The position numbers were made by a program, and so were the translations under genes. Below are positions 21,916 through 34,943 of a stretch of DNA of 64,000 bases, in pieces (within the stretch, counting starts at the first letter, position 1; each line of letters starts with the position of its first letter). The notes below the pieces were generated by a model, which saw only the letters and a program-made list of their open reading frames with translations, did no database searches and had not been told where the DNA came from. The DNA comes from Tyto alba (taxonomy: Eukaryota > Chordata > Aves > Strigiformes > Tytonidae), in assembly GCF_018691265.1 (NCBI RefSeq), contig NW_024881321.1:20985198-21049197 (forward strand), given 5' to 3'.

Positions 21916-24900
21916 GTTAGGAAATAGTAAATTTATAAATACATTATAGGAATATATTTATATTGGCTCAATGTACTATTAAAACTGTATATTTGATTCC
22001 CTTTAAGACTAAGTTTCTGACTCTCAATATTTGTATCTAGTACAGGTACATAAATAACTTCTTGGAAGTTAAAAATAGTTTTCTGAAACTTTAACCGCAA
22101 CCACATCATATAGCTTTCATTCATAAAGACATGATATTTTTTTCTCTAGTTTAGACAAAGATTTCAGTTTTAACATAGACAACGCTATTTTTTTTTTTTT
22201 TTTGAGAAATACTGACTTGATCTATTTAACTTCAGATGAAAAGATAAAGTGTGTATGTAGTGAGTCAATAAAAATTTTAATTTCAAGGCTACTCAAATAC
22301 CTTATGTGGCCAAACACCCATGACCCTAACAGGAATAAGAATTGGTATATTATCTTGTTGATTTTTCCTTTCTAATCACAACCTACTTCTTAGTTACTGA
22401 GTTGAAATTACTTAACAACTAAAGCAGTTTTCTTTACAGATAAACATAAACTCTAATCAATTTCAGACATAATGCTAAAAAGAAACAGGAAAGGGTCTGT
22501 AGGCTTCTATTGTGCCTTGCCTTCAAAAGCATGTTAAAGTGTATTATTAATATTAAACAAAATTTAAAGTAATATGTTAGCAATAGATGCTTTTTTCTTA
22601 TTGGATAGACTTACAGCTCAAAAATACGTTATGCACAGACAGTCTCAGTCATTTTTATGTATTCAAGTGAATCAAAATATGAAGTATATTTCTCTTCTGA
22701 AAGGTTGTAAAACAATCCCAGGCTATACCAGTACAGGGAATATTTCTGTCTTGCCTTTTGAACTCCTCCAAAAGCAAACAATAATAATAATAATTGTTTC
22801 TTTATAACTTTTCTAACACCAGTAAGTCATTTTAGAGACTGAGACGGATCATTCTGTTTAAATACGTGTCAGCATGTTGGTACATGGAAGAAAGCTATTT
22901 CACTGCCATTGCCTTGTTAATTCAGGGAGGTCATTATTATCCATTTCCATTTCTGTTACTCGATGAGCTTCTGTGAAGGCTCTGTGACTGAAGTGAATGT
23001 GCTCTGTGAATATCAATATCCACTTGATCTTGAAGGTTGCTACTGGATACAATTAACGTCAGAAGTGTTTTACATATATCTTTGTGTCATCCAGACTGCT
23101 TAGTAGGCTTTTATTTCATAGTTGTTCAGCTTTACTTATACATGTTTTAGTTTTAGAATAATACACTACAAAACTATTTTTTTGTTTAGTGAATTAGAGC
23201 ACAATGGCAAGTAATTCACTAAATACAGTGCAGTATCCTCTTGGGTAACTGTTTTGTGATTATAAGAGGAAAAAGTGTTGTTTAATTATTTCATACCCAT
23301 GCACAAAATCAGACTTAAAATTCTGAGACTGAACTTCTGGAATTTGTCACGCTTAAACAGATATCTATGTTTGAAATAGTTGTCATAGAGTCCTCATATG
23401 CTCAAGGGAGAGAGGAAATAGGCACATCCAGGGTGAAATTCATCTTGCCTTTTACAAATGTCAACATTATAGTGAGAAGACTATCAACCTCTTTAAAAAC
23501 TCTCCATTTAGAGATGTGGACTGAGATGATGCTCAGATGCAAATATCTCCATATTTGCACTTGTCCAGGTGAAAACTAAAATGTCTGAGACATTTATAAA
23601 TTGCTGCTACATTTTTTCCTTTGAAGAAAAGTTATAACTCATTTAACATCAGAAAAAAAAAATCAGCTTTACCTGCTTTTGATTGCTTAAACCGAAGTTA
23701 AAGGGGAAAAGATATATATTGCCTAAATTGACTATTTTTAAACAGGGGGGAAGGAATGCTTGGCACATGAGCTTGACTCTCTGAATGCTCCATGATGATA
23801 CCGTACGTTTTCTCCAATGGTAGAAAATGACCTAGCTGCCTCAATATTGAGCTGAGAGGGTAAAATAAAGCAAACTAAAATAAAAATGTAGCGTACAAAT
23901 TTATAGGTGTATGTGACTGCAACAGAAATTGAAATCCATTCAGATGTACTTTTGCTTTTATATAAACTGATCTTACATTACCTTTTAAGAATTCCTTCAT
24001 GGACAAATCTGCTGGTAATCACACTAAAAGCCTGCTATGCTGAACAGGAGATAATATTCAGGTGAACTGCCTGCTGTGTTTTGGAGCATTTAAAATTGCA
24101 GACAGGCTTCATTATTCTGTGCCTGAACTAGTCAAATCCATTAGCATCACTTAGTTTTGTAAGACATCATGAACCCAATATGGACAGACAAGATATTTCC
24201 ACTGATGTCACCTGCTGCTGAAGCAGATGAAATTTGCAAATAGCTCCACTTGAAATTTCTTACAAAAGAAGTATAAACAAGTGTAGCCAAGTGGTTTTAG
24301 CTGAGCGCACTTCAGATTTCTATCAAGATAGTCCAGTTAAACTATTAAAGAGGCAAAATACATCACATAATTTTATTGATAAAACCATAAAATATTATAA
24401 ATTTTAAAACTGATTTCCTTTCGTAACAAGAATTGATTTTGTGGAATGACAATATTGCACAAAGTTCTTAGAGAAAATGAAACATCTATGTGGAAGCAAA
24501 GAAAGTTTTAAAAAATCATAAATCAGTAACACAATATATTAATGATGAAGGGTGAGAGGAAAAGAGAAAGATGGAAAAGGTTCAGGTATTTTATTTGGTA
24601 GGTATATTAAAAAGTACTCTTTTATCTTATTCATTATTTTAAAAGTATCCATGTATAATTTCTGTAAAGAAAAAGCCAGTTATCTTCACACGTGGTAAGG
24701 AACATACTAGAGATCATATCAAATGTAGCTGTTGGGGTACAGGGAACTTTAAAAGAATTAAGTATTATTCTGAAACTGTTATTAGGTAACCAGGTTTCTT
24801 GCAGTTGTTAAGGAACTGGTATTACAGCTATGTTAGTGGCATTCTTTTGTGAACCAGTAAAAATAATAGGTACATCAGTTCATAGACTGAAACAAATGTC

Positions 24901-26516
24901 CCGATGTTATCCTGATTTTCTACAGACTTACCTCATTTGTTTATACAAATAGTACAATATACAAGATTCATCAACTGCTTGAAAGAAATGGAAAATATGT
25001 ACTTGAAAGAGACTAAGGTTCACTCCCACAGTTTACCTGTTACATCACTGGTATTTAAAGTCTTTTGTATTACATATATTCCTTTGTATGATACCCAGTG
25101 TTAGTCTATTCAACTGCACTTGAGTTATTCTTAGTCATATTTCTTATCTGCTTGTATTTTTGAAAAAAACTGCCTTAAAATTAACAGGACCTAAGGGGAA
25201 AAAAAAAAAAGTCCAACAATCTTTTTGAGAAACTAACCTATTAGACTGAAGATATTGAGAGGGAAAGAGATCATTTTTTATAGAGAGAACTATCCAAAAT
25301 TATCAATATCTATTAAAATTATGAAAAATATAAAAAACTATAGAAAACTATCGACAGGAGAAACTGCAAAAGGAATGAAAGCAATGTGGCTCAAACAAAA
25401 GAGCATGTGAGACTTTAGCATAGTAGCTGGATTATGCAACTGGGAGAAGTTCCTATTTTTAGCCAATGACATCCAAAGAGATATGCATTAAAAATCCAGA
25501 TACAATGATTGAAACAAACAAGCAAACAAACAAACAGCTGAATGTCATTATATAGGATTTTCTAGATAGGTTATACTGGATCTATTTCTGGATTTTACTT
25601 CAACAAATTATTCCATGTTGAAAATAAATATTAATCTTCAAAATCACTAATTTCTGAAAATTGACCTGCGAGTCATAAGATCTCTCTAGAAGAGATGGGG
25701 CATATTCCTAACATACACCAGATGCTGATAAACATAAGAGGTATTTTAGATGGTGTCTTAAACAGTTCTTGAACTGTTTTATAGGACTTCCTTTAGCAAT
25801 ATGTTTGCTGCTGTTACTCTCAGCATGTAGTAATAACTATTTGCCACGTATGGAAGGCTGGAAATGTTCCTTTGTTCAGAACATGTTCCTTTCCTTCTGG
25901 AACAAAGATTTCTGTGTTTGTGATGGTTATTTCATGAAACTGGACAGAGCAGAAACAGAATAAGGTGGAAGTTGTTCAATCTATAAATGTTCCTTTTGAC
26001 AGGTTTAATATTTTTGTTGGTGATTTTTTAGTTCTTTCTTTTTCCCCATTTGAAATCAGACTGCTATCCTGTGGGACACATTTTCTTCTTCAGTCCACTC
26101 TCTACCAGTATTATGTTGCTGATAGATTTGTTCCTGTACTGTATTTCACCATGGGGGTTAAGTAGGCTTAGAAAATAGCCTGATATAAAAAACCACGGTT
26201 TTACACTGGGTCTGATGAATTATTATACCATTTAGGATAAAGTATGGAAACCTGATGTGCCTGTTTTCCTGGTTCTATGTCACCATGTAGGAGTGAGAAG
26301 GTGATTACCTGTTCTTCCTCTTTCTCACTCAGTTTCAGAATGGACAATTTAAACTATCTGGTATAGGATGAGAAGAGAAAATTATTTCTCTTGGCATATT
26401 TGCAGTCTAAGATTCACAGATGTCAGGAAAAGAAAGTAGCTGTGACACAGATCTCAAAAGATGTTGTTTTTTTGTGGAATAAATGTGGAAGATAGATTTA
26501 TTCCTCTTTTACTTTA
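21916..26516. other. Unique AT-rich DNA, possible conserved non-coding patch
   Basis: About 4.6 kb with no recognised repeat or gene beyond short homopolymers. The part at about 23950-24310 has balanced composition and several homeodomain-like and E-box-like words, which is the look of a conserved non-coding element, but this cannot be tested here. Confidence 0.5.
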
Positions 26517-26521
26517 GATAC

Positions 26522-27255
26522 TGTCATGGATTTAGCTCAGAGGGCAACTGAGCACCACACAGCTGCTCACCCCTCCCTCTCCCTTCTCTTCCAGCGATGA
26601 GAAGGGACAAATGAGCCAGGCTTGGGATTTGAGATAGGACAGGGCAGGGCAAAGCACCCATTATGGTCATGGACAAAAGGCAGACTTATTAGGAGAAGAA
26701 AATAAGAACATAGATTTATTACAGACATTAATAACAACACGTAACAGAGTACGACAGTGAGAAGCATTGCCACCTCTTGTGAATACCTTCCACTCACCCA
26801 TCCCTTCCTCCCAGGCTCAGCTCTGCTTCCACTATCTCTACCTCCTCCCTCCAGCAGCACAGGGGGCAGGGAACGGGGGGTGCAGTCAGTGCTGTCGTTT
26901 CTTCCATCTTCGGTAGGAGGAGCTTCTAGAATTTCTTCCCCCTGCTCCAGCATGGTCCTCCTCTCACAGGAGACAGTCCTCCACAAACTTTCTCCAATGT
27001 GAGTCCCTCCCATGGGCCACAGCATTTCCTGAGCTGCTCTGGTGTGGGACATTAATTTTCCCTAACCACAGTCCCTCCCACAGATCCCTTCTTAAATAAG
27101 TTATTACAGAGGCTCAGCTGATTGCCTCGGCCTTGGTGCAAAGGTGGGTCTGAATTGGAGCTGGGGGAGTTTTGAGAAGCTTCTCACAGGGGGCCACCAC
27201 TGTAGCCCCCATCCCTGATACCAAAGGGGTCCACCACTCACTCAAACCCAGGACA
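26522..27255 (-). mobile_element. Solo LTR, ERVL-like family B, reverse, shortened
   Basis: Plus-strand ends TGTCATGGATTTAGC and AACCCAGGACA. Sense AATAAA at 26715-26720, TATTTAA-type promoter near 27091-27098. At 734 bp it is shorter than its sisters because the middle (between the repeated CCCTCCCACAG modules and the promoter) is deleted. Flanks GATAC and ATATG do not match as a 5-bp duplication. Confidence 0.8.
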
Positions 27256-27761
27256 ATATGAAAGGCCATATGTGATAAATATTTTAAACTTCTATTTCAT
27301 ACATAGGTAGGAATATGTTACAGAAATTATGCTGCAGTATTTAGCATGTCACAATATTTTGCATATCAAGTATGTAGAATGTGCATAGACCCAAAATCAC
27401 ACTGGAAGAATAATTTTATATTAATTTTATTATGCATATTTTGTATTTGCTATTCTGGTTTTCTAAATTCATATCTCTTTTCATGTATTTTTATGGGAAA
27501 AGGTAAATTTTACATGAATGTACACCATTGTCAACTCCTGATACACTACTGCAAGAATCAGGCATTTGTAAAGTTATTGATGAGTTCAAATTTTGAGGAA
27601 ATAATTATAAAATACGTTAGATGAAATCAAGATATGTTCATTGTCAGAAAAAAATATATGTCTACAGCAGGGGAGAAAAATCTCTTAACCTGGTTACAAA
27701 AGCTGTTGTCAGAGAACATCTAACTGTGAAAAGAAAGAATTGTGTTGTTTTGGTTTTTTGT

Positions 27762-27792
<31 letters not shown>

Positions 27793-28409
27793 TTGTTGGT
27801 TGGTTGTTGCTGTTTTTTGTTTGTTTGTTTGTTTGTTTGTTTTTATTTTGGTTTGGTTTGGTTTGTTTTTTTTCCCTCAGAAAGCAGAAACCAATGAAGA
27901 AGATGATACAGGAAGTCTATGAAACAATCCACTTTACATGTCATAAATGCCAACTACTACCTGTCCTTCAAGTACAAGAGAAACATTAGTTTTTATTCTC
28001 ATGAAACTGGAAAATCTCATTCTGTGCTGGGAAAAAAAAAAAAAAAGTAAATGGCAGGCAGTTTGGAAGAATGTGATGGGGAGTAAAAGAATGTACACAG
28101 CAGTCTTTACATGAGTTTCAGTAAAAGGTTGCTGGTTCTACTTGTTCAAATCCTTCAGCAGAATAAAAATTATCTTGCAGCAGCAAACCATTTTCCAAAT
28201 ATTGTAGCAGACATGGAGGTGAAATTTAAAAATCTTTAACATTGTGCTCAGGTGTCAAGTATTTCTGAGCAAATAGTAGTAGTACAGACATTTTCATTCT
28301 ACACCATTTTATGACAGCTAACAACAATTTAAATTTAACAGATTATTAAAGGATCTCAGCTTTCTAACATGAAGATTGTCAACTCGTTGAATAACAGCAA
28401 ATTGAAAAA
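27256..28409. other. Unique DNA with simple repeats
   Basis: No gene. Contains a T run (about 27769-27794), a TTTG repeat (about 27815-27875) and an A run (about 28031-28046). The frame 27621-27989 is phenylalanine- and valine-rich only because it reads these repeats. Confidence 0.6.
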
Positions 28410-30000
28410 AGAATGAAGAACCACCCACCATAGAAGATCATGTCCAAGAATATCTAAGGAACCGGAAGGTGCACAAGTCCATGGGACCCAATGAAATACA
28501 TCTATGGAACCTGAGGGAAGTGGCAGATGAAGTGGCTAAGCCGCTATCCATCGTATTTGAGAAGTCGTGGCAGGCTAGTGAAGGTCCCACTGACCTTAAA
28601 AGAGGAGATATAATTCCAATTTTTAAAAAGGGAAAAAAGGAAAACCCATGAAACTACAGGCCAGTCAGTCTCACCTCTGTGCTCAGCAACATCATGGAGC
28701 AGGTCCTCCTGGAAACTGTGCTTGGGCACATGGAAAATGAGGAGGTGATTGGTGTCAGCCAACATGGCTTCACTAAGGGCAAATTGCACCTGAAAAATTT
28801 GGTGTCCTTCTATGACTGAGTTACAGTGTTGATGGATAAGAGCAATTGATGTAATCTACCTGGACTTGTGCACAGCACTGGTCATTTTCCCACATGACAT
28901 CCATGTCTCTAAATTGGAGAGACATGGATTTGATGGATGGACTGCTCAGTGGATAAATAATTGGCTGGATGGCTGCACCTAAAGACTTGTGGTCAATGGC
29001 TCGATGTCCAAGTGAAGAGCAGTGATGAGTGGCATTCCTCAGGGGTTGATATTGGGACCAGTGTTGTTTAACATCTTTGTTGGAGACATGGACAGTGGGA
29101 TTGAGTGCACCCTCAGCAAGTTTGCTGCCAACACCAAGCTGTGTGATGAAGTCAACACACTGGAGGGAATGGATGCAATCCACAGGGACCTTGACAGGCT
29201 TGAGAGGTAGGCCCATACGAACCTTATGAAGTTCAACAAGGCCAAGTGCAAGGTCCTGCCTATGGGTCGAGGCAGTCCCAAGCACATATACTGGATGGGT
29301 GGAGAATGGACTGAGAGCAACCATGAGGAGAAAGACATCAGGGTGTTGGTTCATGATAAGATCAACATGACTGAGAAATGTGTGTTTGCAGCCCATAAAG
29401 CCAACCACATCCTGGGATGCACCAAAAGAAGCACAACCAACAGATTGAAGGAGGTGAATCTCCTCCTATACTTCACTCTGGGGTTCTGTGTCCAGCTCTG
29501 GGTCCCCCATTATAAGAAGGACATAGACCTGTTGCAGCAATTCCAGAGGAGGGCCATGAAGATGATCAGGGGGCTGAAGCACCTCCTTTATGTGGACAGG
29601 TGGAGAGAGTTGGGGTTGTTCAGCCTGGAGAAAGGAAAGCTCCAGGAAGACATTATAGCAGCCCTCCAATACCTAAAGGGAGCCTACAAGAAGGATGGAG
29701 AGGGACTTTTTACAAGGTCATGGAATGATAGAATGAGGGGTAATGGCTTTAAACTGAAAGAGTGTAGATTTAGATTAGAAATAAAGAAGTTCTTTACTTT
29801 GAGGATGGTGAGACACTGGAACATGTTGTCCAGAGAAGCTGTGGATGTCCCCTCCATGGAAGTGTTCAAGGCCAGGTTGGCTGGGGCTGGGGCTTTGAGG
29901 AACCTGATCTAGTGGAAGGTGTCCCTGCCCATGTCAGTGGAGTTGGAACTAGATGATCTTTAATGTCTCTTCCAACCCAAACCATTCTATGATTCTATGA
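28410..30000 (+). pseudogene. CR1 LINE ORF2 remnant, reverse transcriptase and 3' end
   Basis: Three plus-strand frames in order cover CR1 reverse transcriptase. 28469-28651 holds the start of the domain (SMGPNEIHLWNLREVADEV, IIPIFKKGKKENP). 29022-29210 holds the [17 protein letters not shown] motif. 29226-29912 holds the thumb and C-terminal part (KVLPMGRGSPKHIYWMGG, LWVPHYKKDIDLLQQ). The catalytic aspartates are lost: the expected F-A-D-D reads FAANTKL in the second frame. Stops and frameshifts separate the frames, so the gene is dead. It ends with the CR1 tail (ACCATTCTATGATTCTATGA) at 30000 and is 5'-truncated at about 28410. Confidence 0.9.
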
Positions 30001-33000
30001 AATTACCAAGACTGTTATTTCCATGTAAAAGAATTAACTTTCTATTAAATTTATAGATTCAAAGTAATCTTTGGTTATCTTATGACAAACAATTTATTAA
30101 GTGTGTATTGAAATAATAAAATTATTTAGAAGTTCAAGGAAGTAGATAGCATAGAAATGAAAAGGGAAATTTTAAGAGCTGGTCTAATAAAATCCTACAG
30201 AAATTCAGCTAAGTTCTGATCTTTATTATTTCAGGAAATTGCTTATAAGAAGGAAGTAATCTCTGCATCAAGGATATATCAAAACATAATAATCCAATCT
30301 TTCATGGCAGTTCTGACTGTCATGATAAGAGCAGAAATATCGCAATGACATTTTATCCAATATCTAATGAATAGTTCTAAAAAAGTTCCAAATTATGTAA
30401 ATGTTTACAAAAAATTACACCTAAATGAACAACTGAAGAGATACTCTTTGCATCAGACTATTCAATAATTTCTAAAAATTCAATATGTCAGTATCAGATT
30501 ATGTGTCTTGCACAGGTATTGAAAAAGGAAGCATGTTATATTAACAATTGTGTTCTGTATGCTGGGAGATATGCTGATTCTTATAGAGTTGAAGTAGCAG
30601 ACAGAGGTCATTTTTTCAATTGTCTGGGATAAAAGAAGTGAACAATATAGTAGAGCTTTTACCCATGAACAGTATCTCTGTAGTAGCCTAGTTCAGGGAT
30701 ATTTTTGTCATGTAATTAAGAAAACCACATTCTAGGAAGAAATTGAGTGAAAAGACTCATTAGGGTATATGAATTTTCTGAGGGCAGTCAGGAACCAAAA
30801 CATTTATAAGAGAAGTGGAACCATATAGATACACTTCTAAGGACTGCTTGGAACTGACACTGGTCATGCAAACTTCCTGTGCATGCAACTGATGCCATGG
30901 GCATGGTCTCTGAAGGAACTGAGTTGGACTGTGCTACCAACATGACTACAGAATATTTAGAAAAGAGGTAAACAATAAGATTTTAAAAAATAGCAAACTT
31001 ATTTGGCATAGTTAAATCCTAAACTGACTGCTAAGAATTTCAGAAAACTCTTATAGTTAGTGGCAGGTAAAGAAAACTGCTAAAACTTTTTGCAGTTTTG
31101 TGATGTCTTAGATGGTGTGCATGTGGATAAGTAACACTCATTATATGTAAGTTTCAAGTGATCTAATACAATTCAAGAAAGTGGTCTTGGAGTCATGATT
31201 TTTCTGATAGCATTAACTCAATAGGGGAGACTACAGTTGGCAGGGAACAAGGAATGAAAGAGGAAATATTGCTATCAAATAAATTTATATTTTGATTGCT
31301 GTTAGGGTCATGCCACTTTAAAAATGGTATCACAGAATCAGAGAAGAAAGGTATGATAAAGGTAAGATATTACTTCTCTATGATGAGAAATTATGTAGAC
31401 TGGCAGTCCTATACCTGAAACACAATATTGAGATTGATAGAGCTCTGCCCTGATTCCATGTGACAATTCTTATGCCTGAAACTCCTGAAGTCCTGACTGT
31501 TTGAAATTAGTTCAAAATTTATGTCTCATCATGAATTGGAAGCACCTAAATTAGGCATATAAGCATAGTTAGAAAATAATCTAATAGTCATCATTCTAAT
31601 TAAGAAGCTGCTTAAATAAATCTGCACATAATTTTGAATAAAATAATTTTGTCTTGAAAAATAATTATGTATGCAAAACTGCCATGTTTATAACATGAAA
31701 GCTTCAGTAGACAGTCTCTTGAAACTGCTCTGCCCATCAAACAGACAAAATGAAAATGGTTTGTCCTGTTTTTTTACTCAGATGTTTGAATCATCAATCT
31801 ACTCTGGGCAAAGCAGACCAATTACAGGGGAAGCACTGCTAAAACATTAAAATGGTGTCTTATCTATATCCTCTGTATATGCATTTCAAGTGCAATTGAA
31901 AACACCTTCATTTAATGGGTGATTACTTTTTCCTGGCACCAAATCTTATAATTCATTAAATATAAGAATGTAGCCTAATTGCTCACGCAATATGACAACA
32001 TACAAATTATAAAACATTTACTTTTTAGTGATTTGGTATTCAAGTTCTTTGACGGGCACTAAAAAAAAAAAAAAAAAAAAAGTAAGGGAAGAAACAGAAA
32101 AAGAGCTTTCGTTAGACACTAACAGAAAAATTAAATGGAAAGATAATTCAATGCAAAACAAACAGATAAAACTGCAATTGAAGACTAATCAGGCTCTTTA
32201 AAGGCTTCTAGATTGCAATTTTCTAATTGCAGACCTCATGCTTTCAGGGCCCCAAGTGGACCAGGAAGCTCTAATTGCCTATAACCACCCTTCTCTGTAA
32301 ACCTCCTTTGTACTATATTTCCAACCCCACCTTGGACTTTAGTCATCTGTGTTTAAGCTCTGCCATGGTTCAGCTGTGCAACCTTGGATTATACTTAAGT
32401 GAAAACATCCAGGTTGTGAGAGAGCTGTGAGAAGCCTCATCTAGGTCTTCCATGTATGTGCCATCAGCCCTGTTGTCTTGAGGGTGTTGTTTCAACTCGG
32501 CCCTTGCCCCAAGGGAGGGAGGGAGGGGGGGGGAGGGAGAGAGGGAGGGAGGGAAAGAGAGAAAGAGAGAAGATTTTGCTCCAGACTGTAGACTTATAAT
32601 GCTAGAGTTTAAACTTCTAGATATGTGTCTATATTTAAATATCTACCTATTGATCTATCAATCTAATCTATCTATTGATCTATTACAGGACAAGATTGAA
32701 TTTCCTAAACTTTTATGTTAATTCAGAATATCTTAGGTTATCAAAGATGTGCTCAGAAAAATAACACAAAACATACAGAATTCTGACACCTTTTTAGACC
32801 TTCAACTAGAGGATATTAGGGAGTCCCTGGAACACCACAGATGATAATGGATGCCTAAGTGTAAGCAACTAAATCAAAGTCCCAGGTCAATACAGTCAGA
32901 GGAGTCTAGGCTGTTCATCTCACCCTAAAGCAAACACTTAGGACTTGACTCAGTTGCTGAAACATAGTCCCTTGGTTCCACTTGATATATTTAATGATAT

Positions 33001-33400
33001 TCCTAAGTAAGAAGATGAGGAATATGACACATGAATTGTGGAGACCTATGCACTTCTACAGCAATAACTGGAGACCAGGCAAGATAGTCTAAGAAATGAA
33101 ATCACACTGTGTGATTGGGGTCAGGAAACAGAACCAAGACTAACATGACTATAAGCTAAGAAAATAGGAAAAAAGGGACAGCACTGAAAGTAACTGTTTT
33201 AAAGGTGATTTAAATGTTGTCTCTGTCTTCTCCCCTCAACTCTGTAAATAAAATAATTCCATTAATCTCTTAAAATTTGATACAACTATTTTAATGATAG
33301 GTTCAGGTTGATTGTACAAATTGTCCCACTGTAATCAACCCAAGATTTATTATTTCTACTTGTTCATAAAAAAAAAGAATGGAACTTCATTTTAGTCACT
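30001..33400. other. Unique AT-rich DNA
   Basis: About 3.4 kb with no supportable gene or recognised transposon. It contains an A run at about 32060-32081, a purine block (listed separately) and an imperfect ATCT/ATCA repeat at about 32640-32690. The stretch at 32800-33180 is less AT-rich and might be an old unrecognised repeat. Confidence 0.55.
32511..32572 (+). repeat. Purine-only GGGA/GAAA tract
   Basis: About 60 bases of only A and G, with GGGAGGGAGGGAGGG blocks and a run of nine G, then GAAAGAGAGAAAGAGAGAAG. Such tracts can form G-quadruplex or triplex structures in principle. Confidence 0.8.
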
Positions 33401-33412
33401 GTTCACCATGAT

Positions 33413-33667
33413 ACAAAAGAAATAAACAGGGTTTTGCAAAGAGCAAAACAAGATGCAAGTCATAACTGGTGGGATACTCTTCTCGGCTGGTCGCCTTCTG
33501 CAACTGGGGTCCTTAATATTATGATACACCCCATTGTGATCCTACTAGGTAGTGTAGCAATTTCATTAGTATTAACCATCATGTTATATTTATGGGTCTG
33601 GAGAATGTTTAAAAGGATAACTGCTATACATGAGGCTTTATACTACTCAGGAAAATCGCTGAAGTAA
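33413..33667 (+). pseudogene. env: Second ERV type: env transmembrane C-terminus
   Basis: An open frame ending at the TAA at 33665-33667 encodes about 84 residues. It has a polar heptad-like start, then a WWDTLLGW-type aromatic patch just outside the membrane, then a long hydrophobic helix (about 28 residues, VLNIMIHPIVILLGSV onward), and a short basic tail with a final LYYSGK. There is no in-frame stop in this fragment. The upstream part of env (surface subunit, fusion peptide, immunosuppressive region) is missing, so the piece is 5'-truncated. It is followed by a polypurine tract and an LTR in the same orientation. The family is not the same as the 16876-21556 provirus. A gamma-like (class I) assignment is plausible from the LTR layout but not proven. 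Confidence 0.65.
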
Positions 33668-33687
33668 AAGAATTTACTTAGTATGAT

Positions 33688-33701
33688 AAGAAAGGGGGGA
33701 T
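33688..33701 (+). promoter_or_regulatory. Polypurine tract of second ERV
   Basis: AAGAAAGGGGGGAT lies immediately before the TGATACAGGG start of the LTR. Confidence 0.75.
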
Positions 33702-33824
33702 TGATACAGGGCCTAGATAGGAACAGGGGATGTAAGGGTTAATATGGGAATAGCAAGAAGGGGATGACAAGGGAAATAGTCGAGATAAGAGTTTGCTTAG
33801 ATTGCACAAGATAGATAGTGCTGT

Positions 33825-33962
33825 GTTTGTGTTGCTTGACCACTATCTCCTGTTTAAGTAAAAAGCCTCCTCCACCCCTGAGTAAGTGAAGATGTTTGTG
33901 TTGCTGGACCACTATCTCCTGTTTAAGTAAAAAGCCTCCTCCACCCCTTAGTAAGTGAAGAT
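33825..33962 (+). repeat. 69-bp direct repeat in U3
   Basis: Two head-to-tail copies that differ at two positions (CTTGACC/CTGGACC, CCTGAGT/CCTTAGT). Tandem repeats of this size in U3 are typical of retroviral enhancers. Confidence 0.9.
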
Positions 33963-34240
33963 TACCCCACAACCGGCACAAACCTGCTCTGCGGGTCCAG
34001 GGGGTGACAGAGACTGCGCAGGAATTCGGGGTGAAAAGTTCAGCACTGAGGAAGAGGAGATACTTCCTCCCACGACCACTGCCCAGCCCTTCACGACCCC
34101 TGCCCAGGACGGAAGGAACTCACTGCGCAGACTCAACTGGGAGGAGATCATGGAAATGATAATTTTAATACGAAGCGGGGATAGGTGATGCATATGTATA
34201 GGCGTGTTGCGAAATATTATGAATATGTAATCATTTGCTC

Positions 34241-34320
34241 TATAAATCTAAGGCAACGGTGCCACATGGTTGCACACACATTAGGCGGAGTGATCCCCTG
34301 TGTGCCCAGCGCTGAATAAA
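34241..34320 (+). promoter_or_regulatory. LTR TATA box and poly(A) signal (family E)
   Basis: TATAAA at 34241-34246 and AATAAA at 34315-34320, in the order expected for U3-R. Confidence 0.7.
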
Positions 34321-34371
34321 CATACCTACTTTACAATCTATCAGATTGTGGAGTCTGTTTTCCGCACGTCA

Positions 34372-34937
34372 GTTTTGGAGTCAGTTAATTCAGAGGATGA
34401 AATGGATGATTTTTAGTGGTTTTCCAGAATCTCCAATTGAATTAATATGTCTCCCTAGTTATCCATAAACACTAGTCGACATGTCCATATGTTATACGTA
34501 GAGCACTATAAGTGTATACGTGCTGTACAACTAACATCTTGGAAAGGACAGATTTTCAGTGAATGTTCTGCACCGTCCAGACCACATTAGCACAGAGATT
34601 TTACAGCAGATCTAACTTGTCCTAAACATGTGTACTTCATCATTGGACTTCACATAAGAAATTGACATGTCTGGGATTTATAAATAACCAGAAATTATAG
34701 CAGTTTTATATAATGAGCAAATTAGGATGGACTGGTTACAGTATGTCTAGAAATCTTAGAAAAAGTTTCAGTGTCATCAAACTTTACCTGTATCTAATTT
34801 CTGGACATAAAACTGGATAAATCAAGGAAACTCTGAGTCACGTTAATCCTGAATTCAAATTTCCTTCAGTCTTTTCCTAGCTGAATCTGGCATGAGGAAC
34901 TTTAAAAATCCCAGTGGACACATTAAGGAAGGATATC
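34372..34937. other. Unique DNA between two ERV remnants
   Basis: No gene or recognised repeat. Ends in the GATGTC duplicated at the next insertion. Confidence 0.6.
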
Positions 34938-34943
34938 GATGTC
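34938..34943. repeat. Target-site duplication, left copy (GATGTC)
   Basis: Identical to 35479-35484, fixing both ends of the solo LTR. Confidence 0.9.

Larger units (their letters stand above)
33702..34371 (+). mobile_element. 3' LTR of second ERV type (family E)
   Basis: 670 bp from TGATACAGGGCC to CCGCACGTCA. TATAAA at 34241-34246 and AATAAA at 34315-34320 are about 74 bp apart, giving a normal R region unlike family A. U3 holds a 69-bp tandem repeat (33825-33893 and 33894-33962). The 5' LTR and most of the provirus are absent, so no target duplication can be paired. Confidence 0.8.

Noticed and set aside
33413..33667. Domesticated env protein
   Set aside because: Only the last ~84 residues are present and there is no ATG at the start; an open frame of this length can persist by chance.
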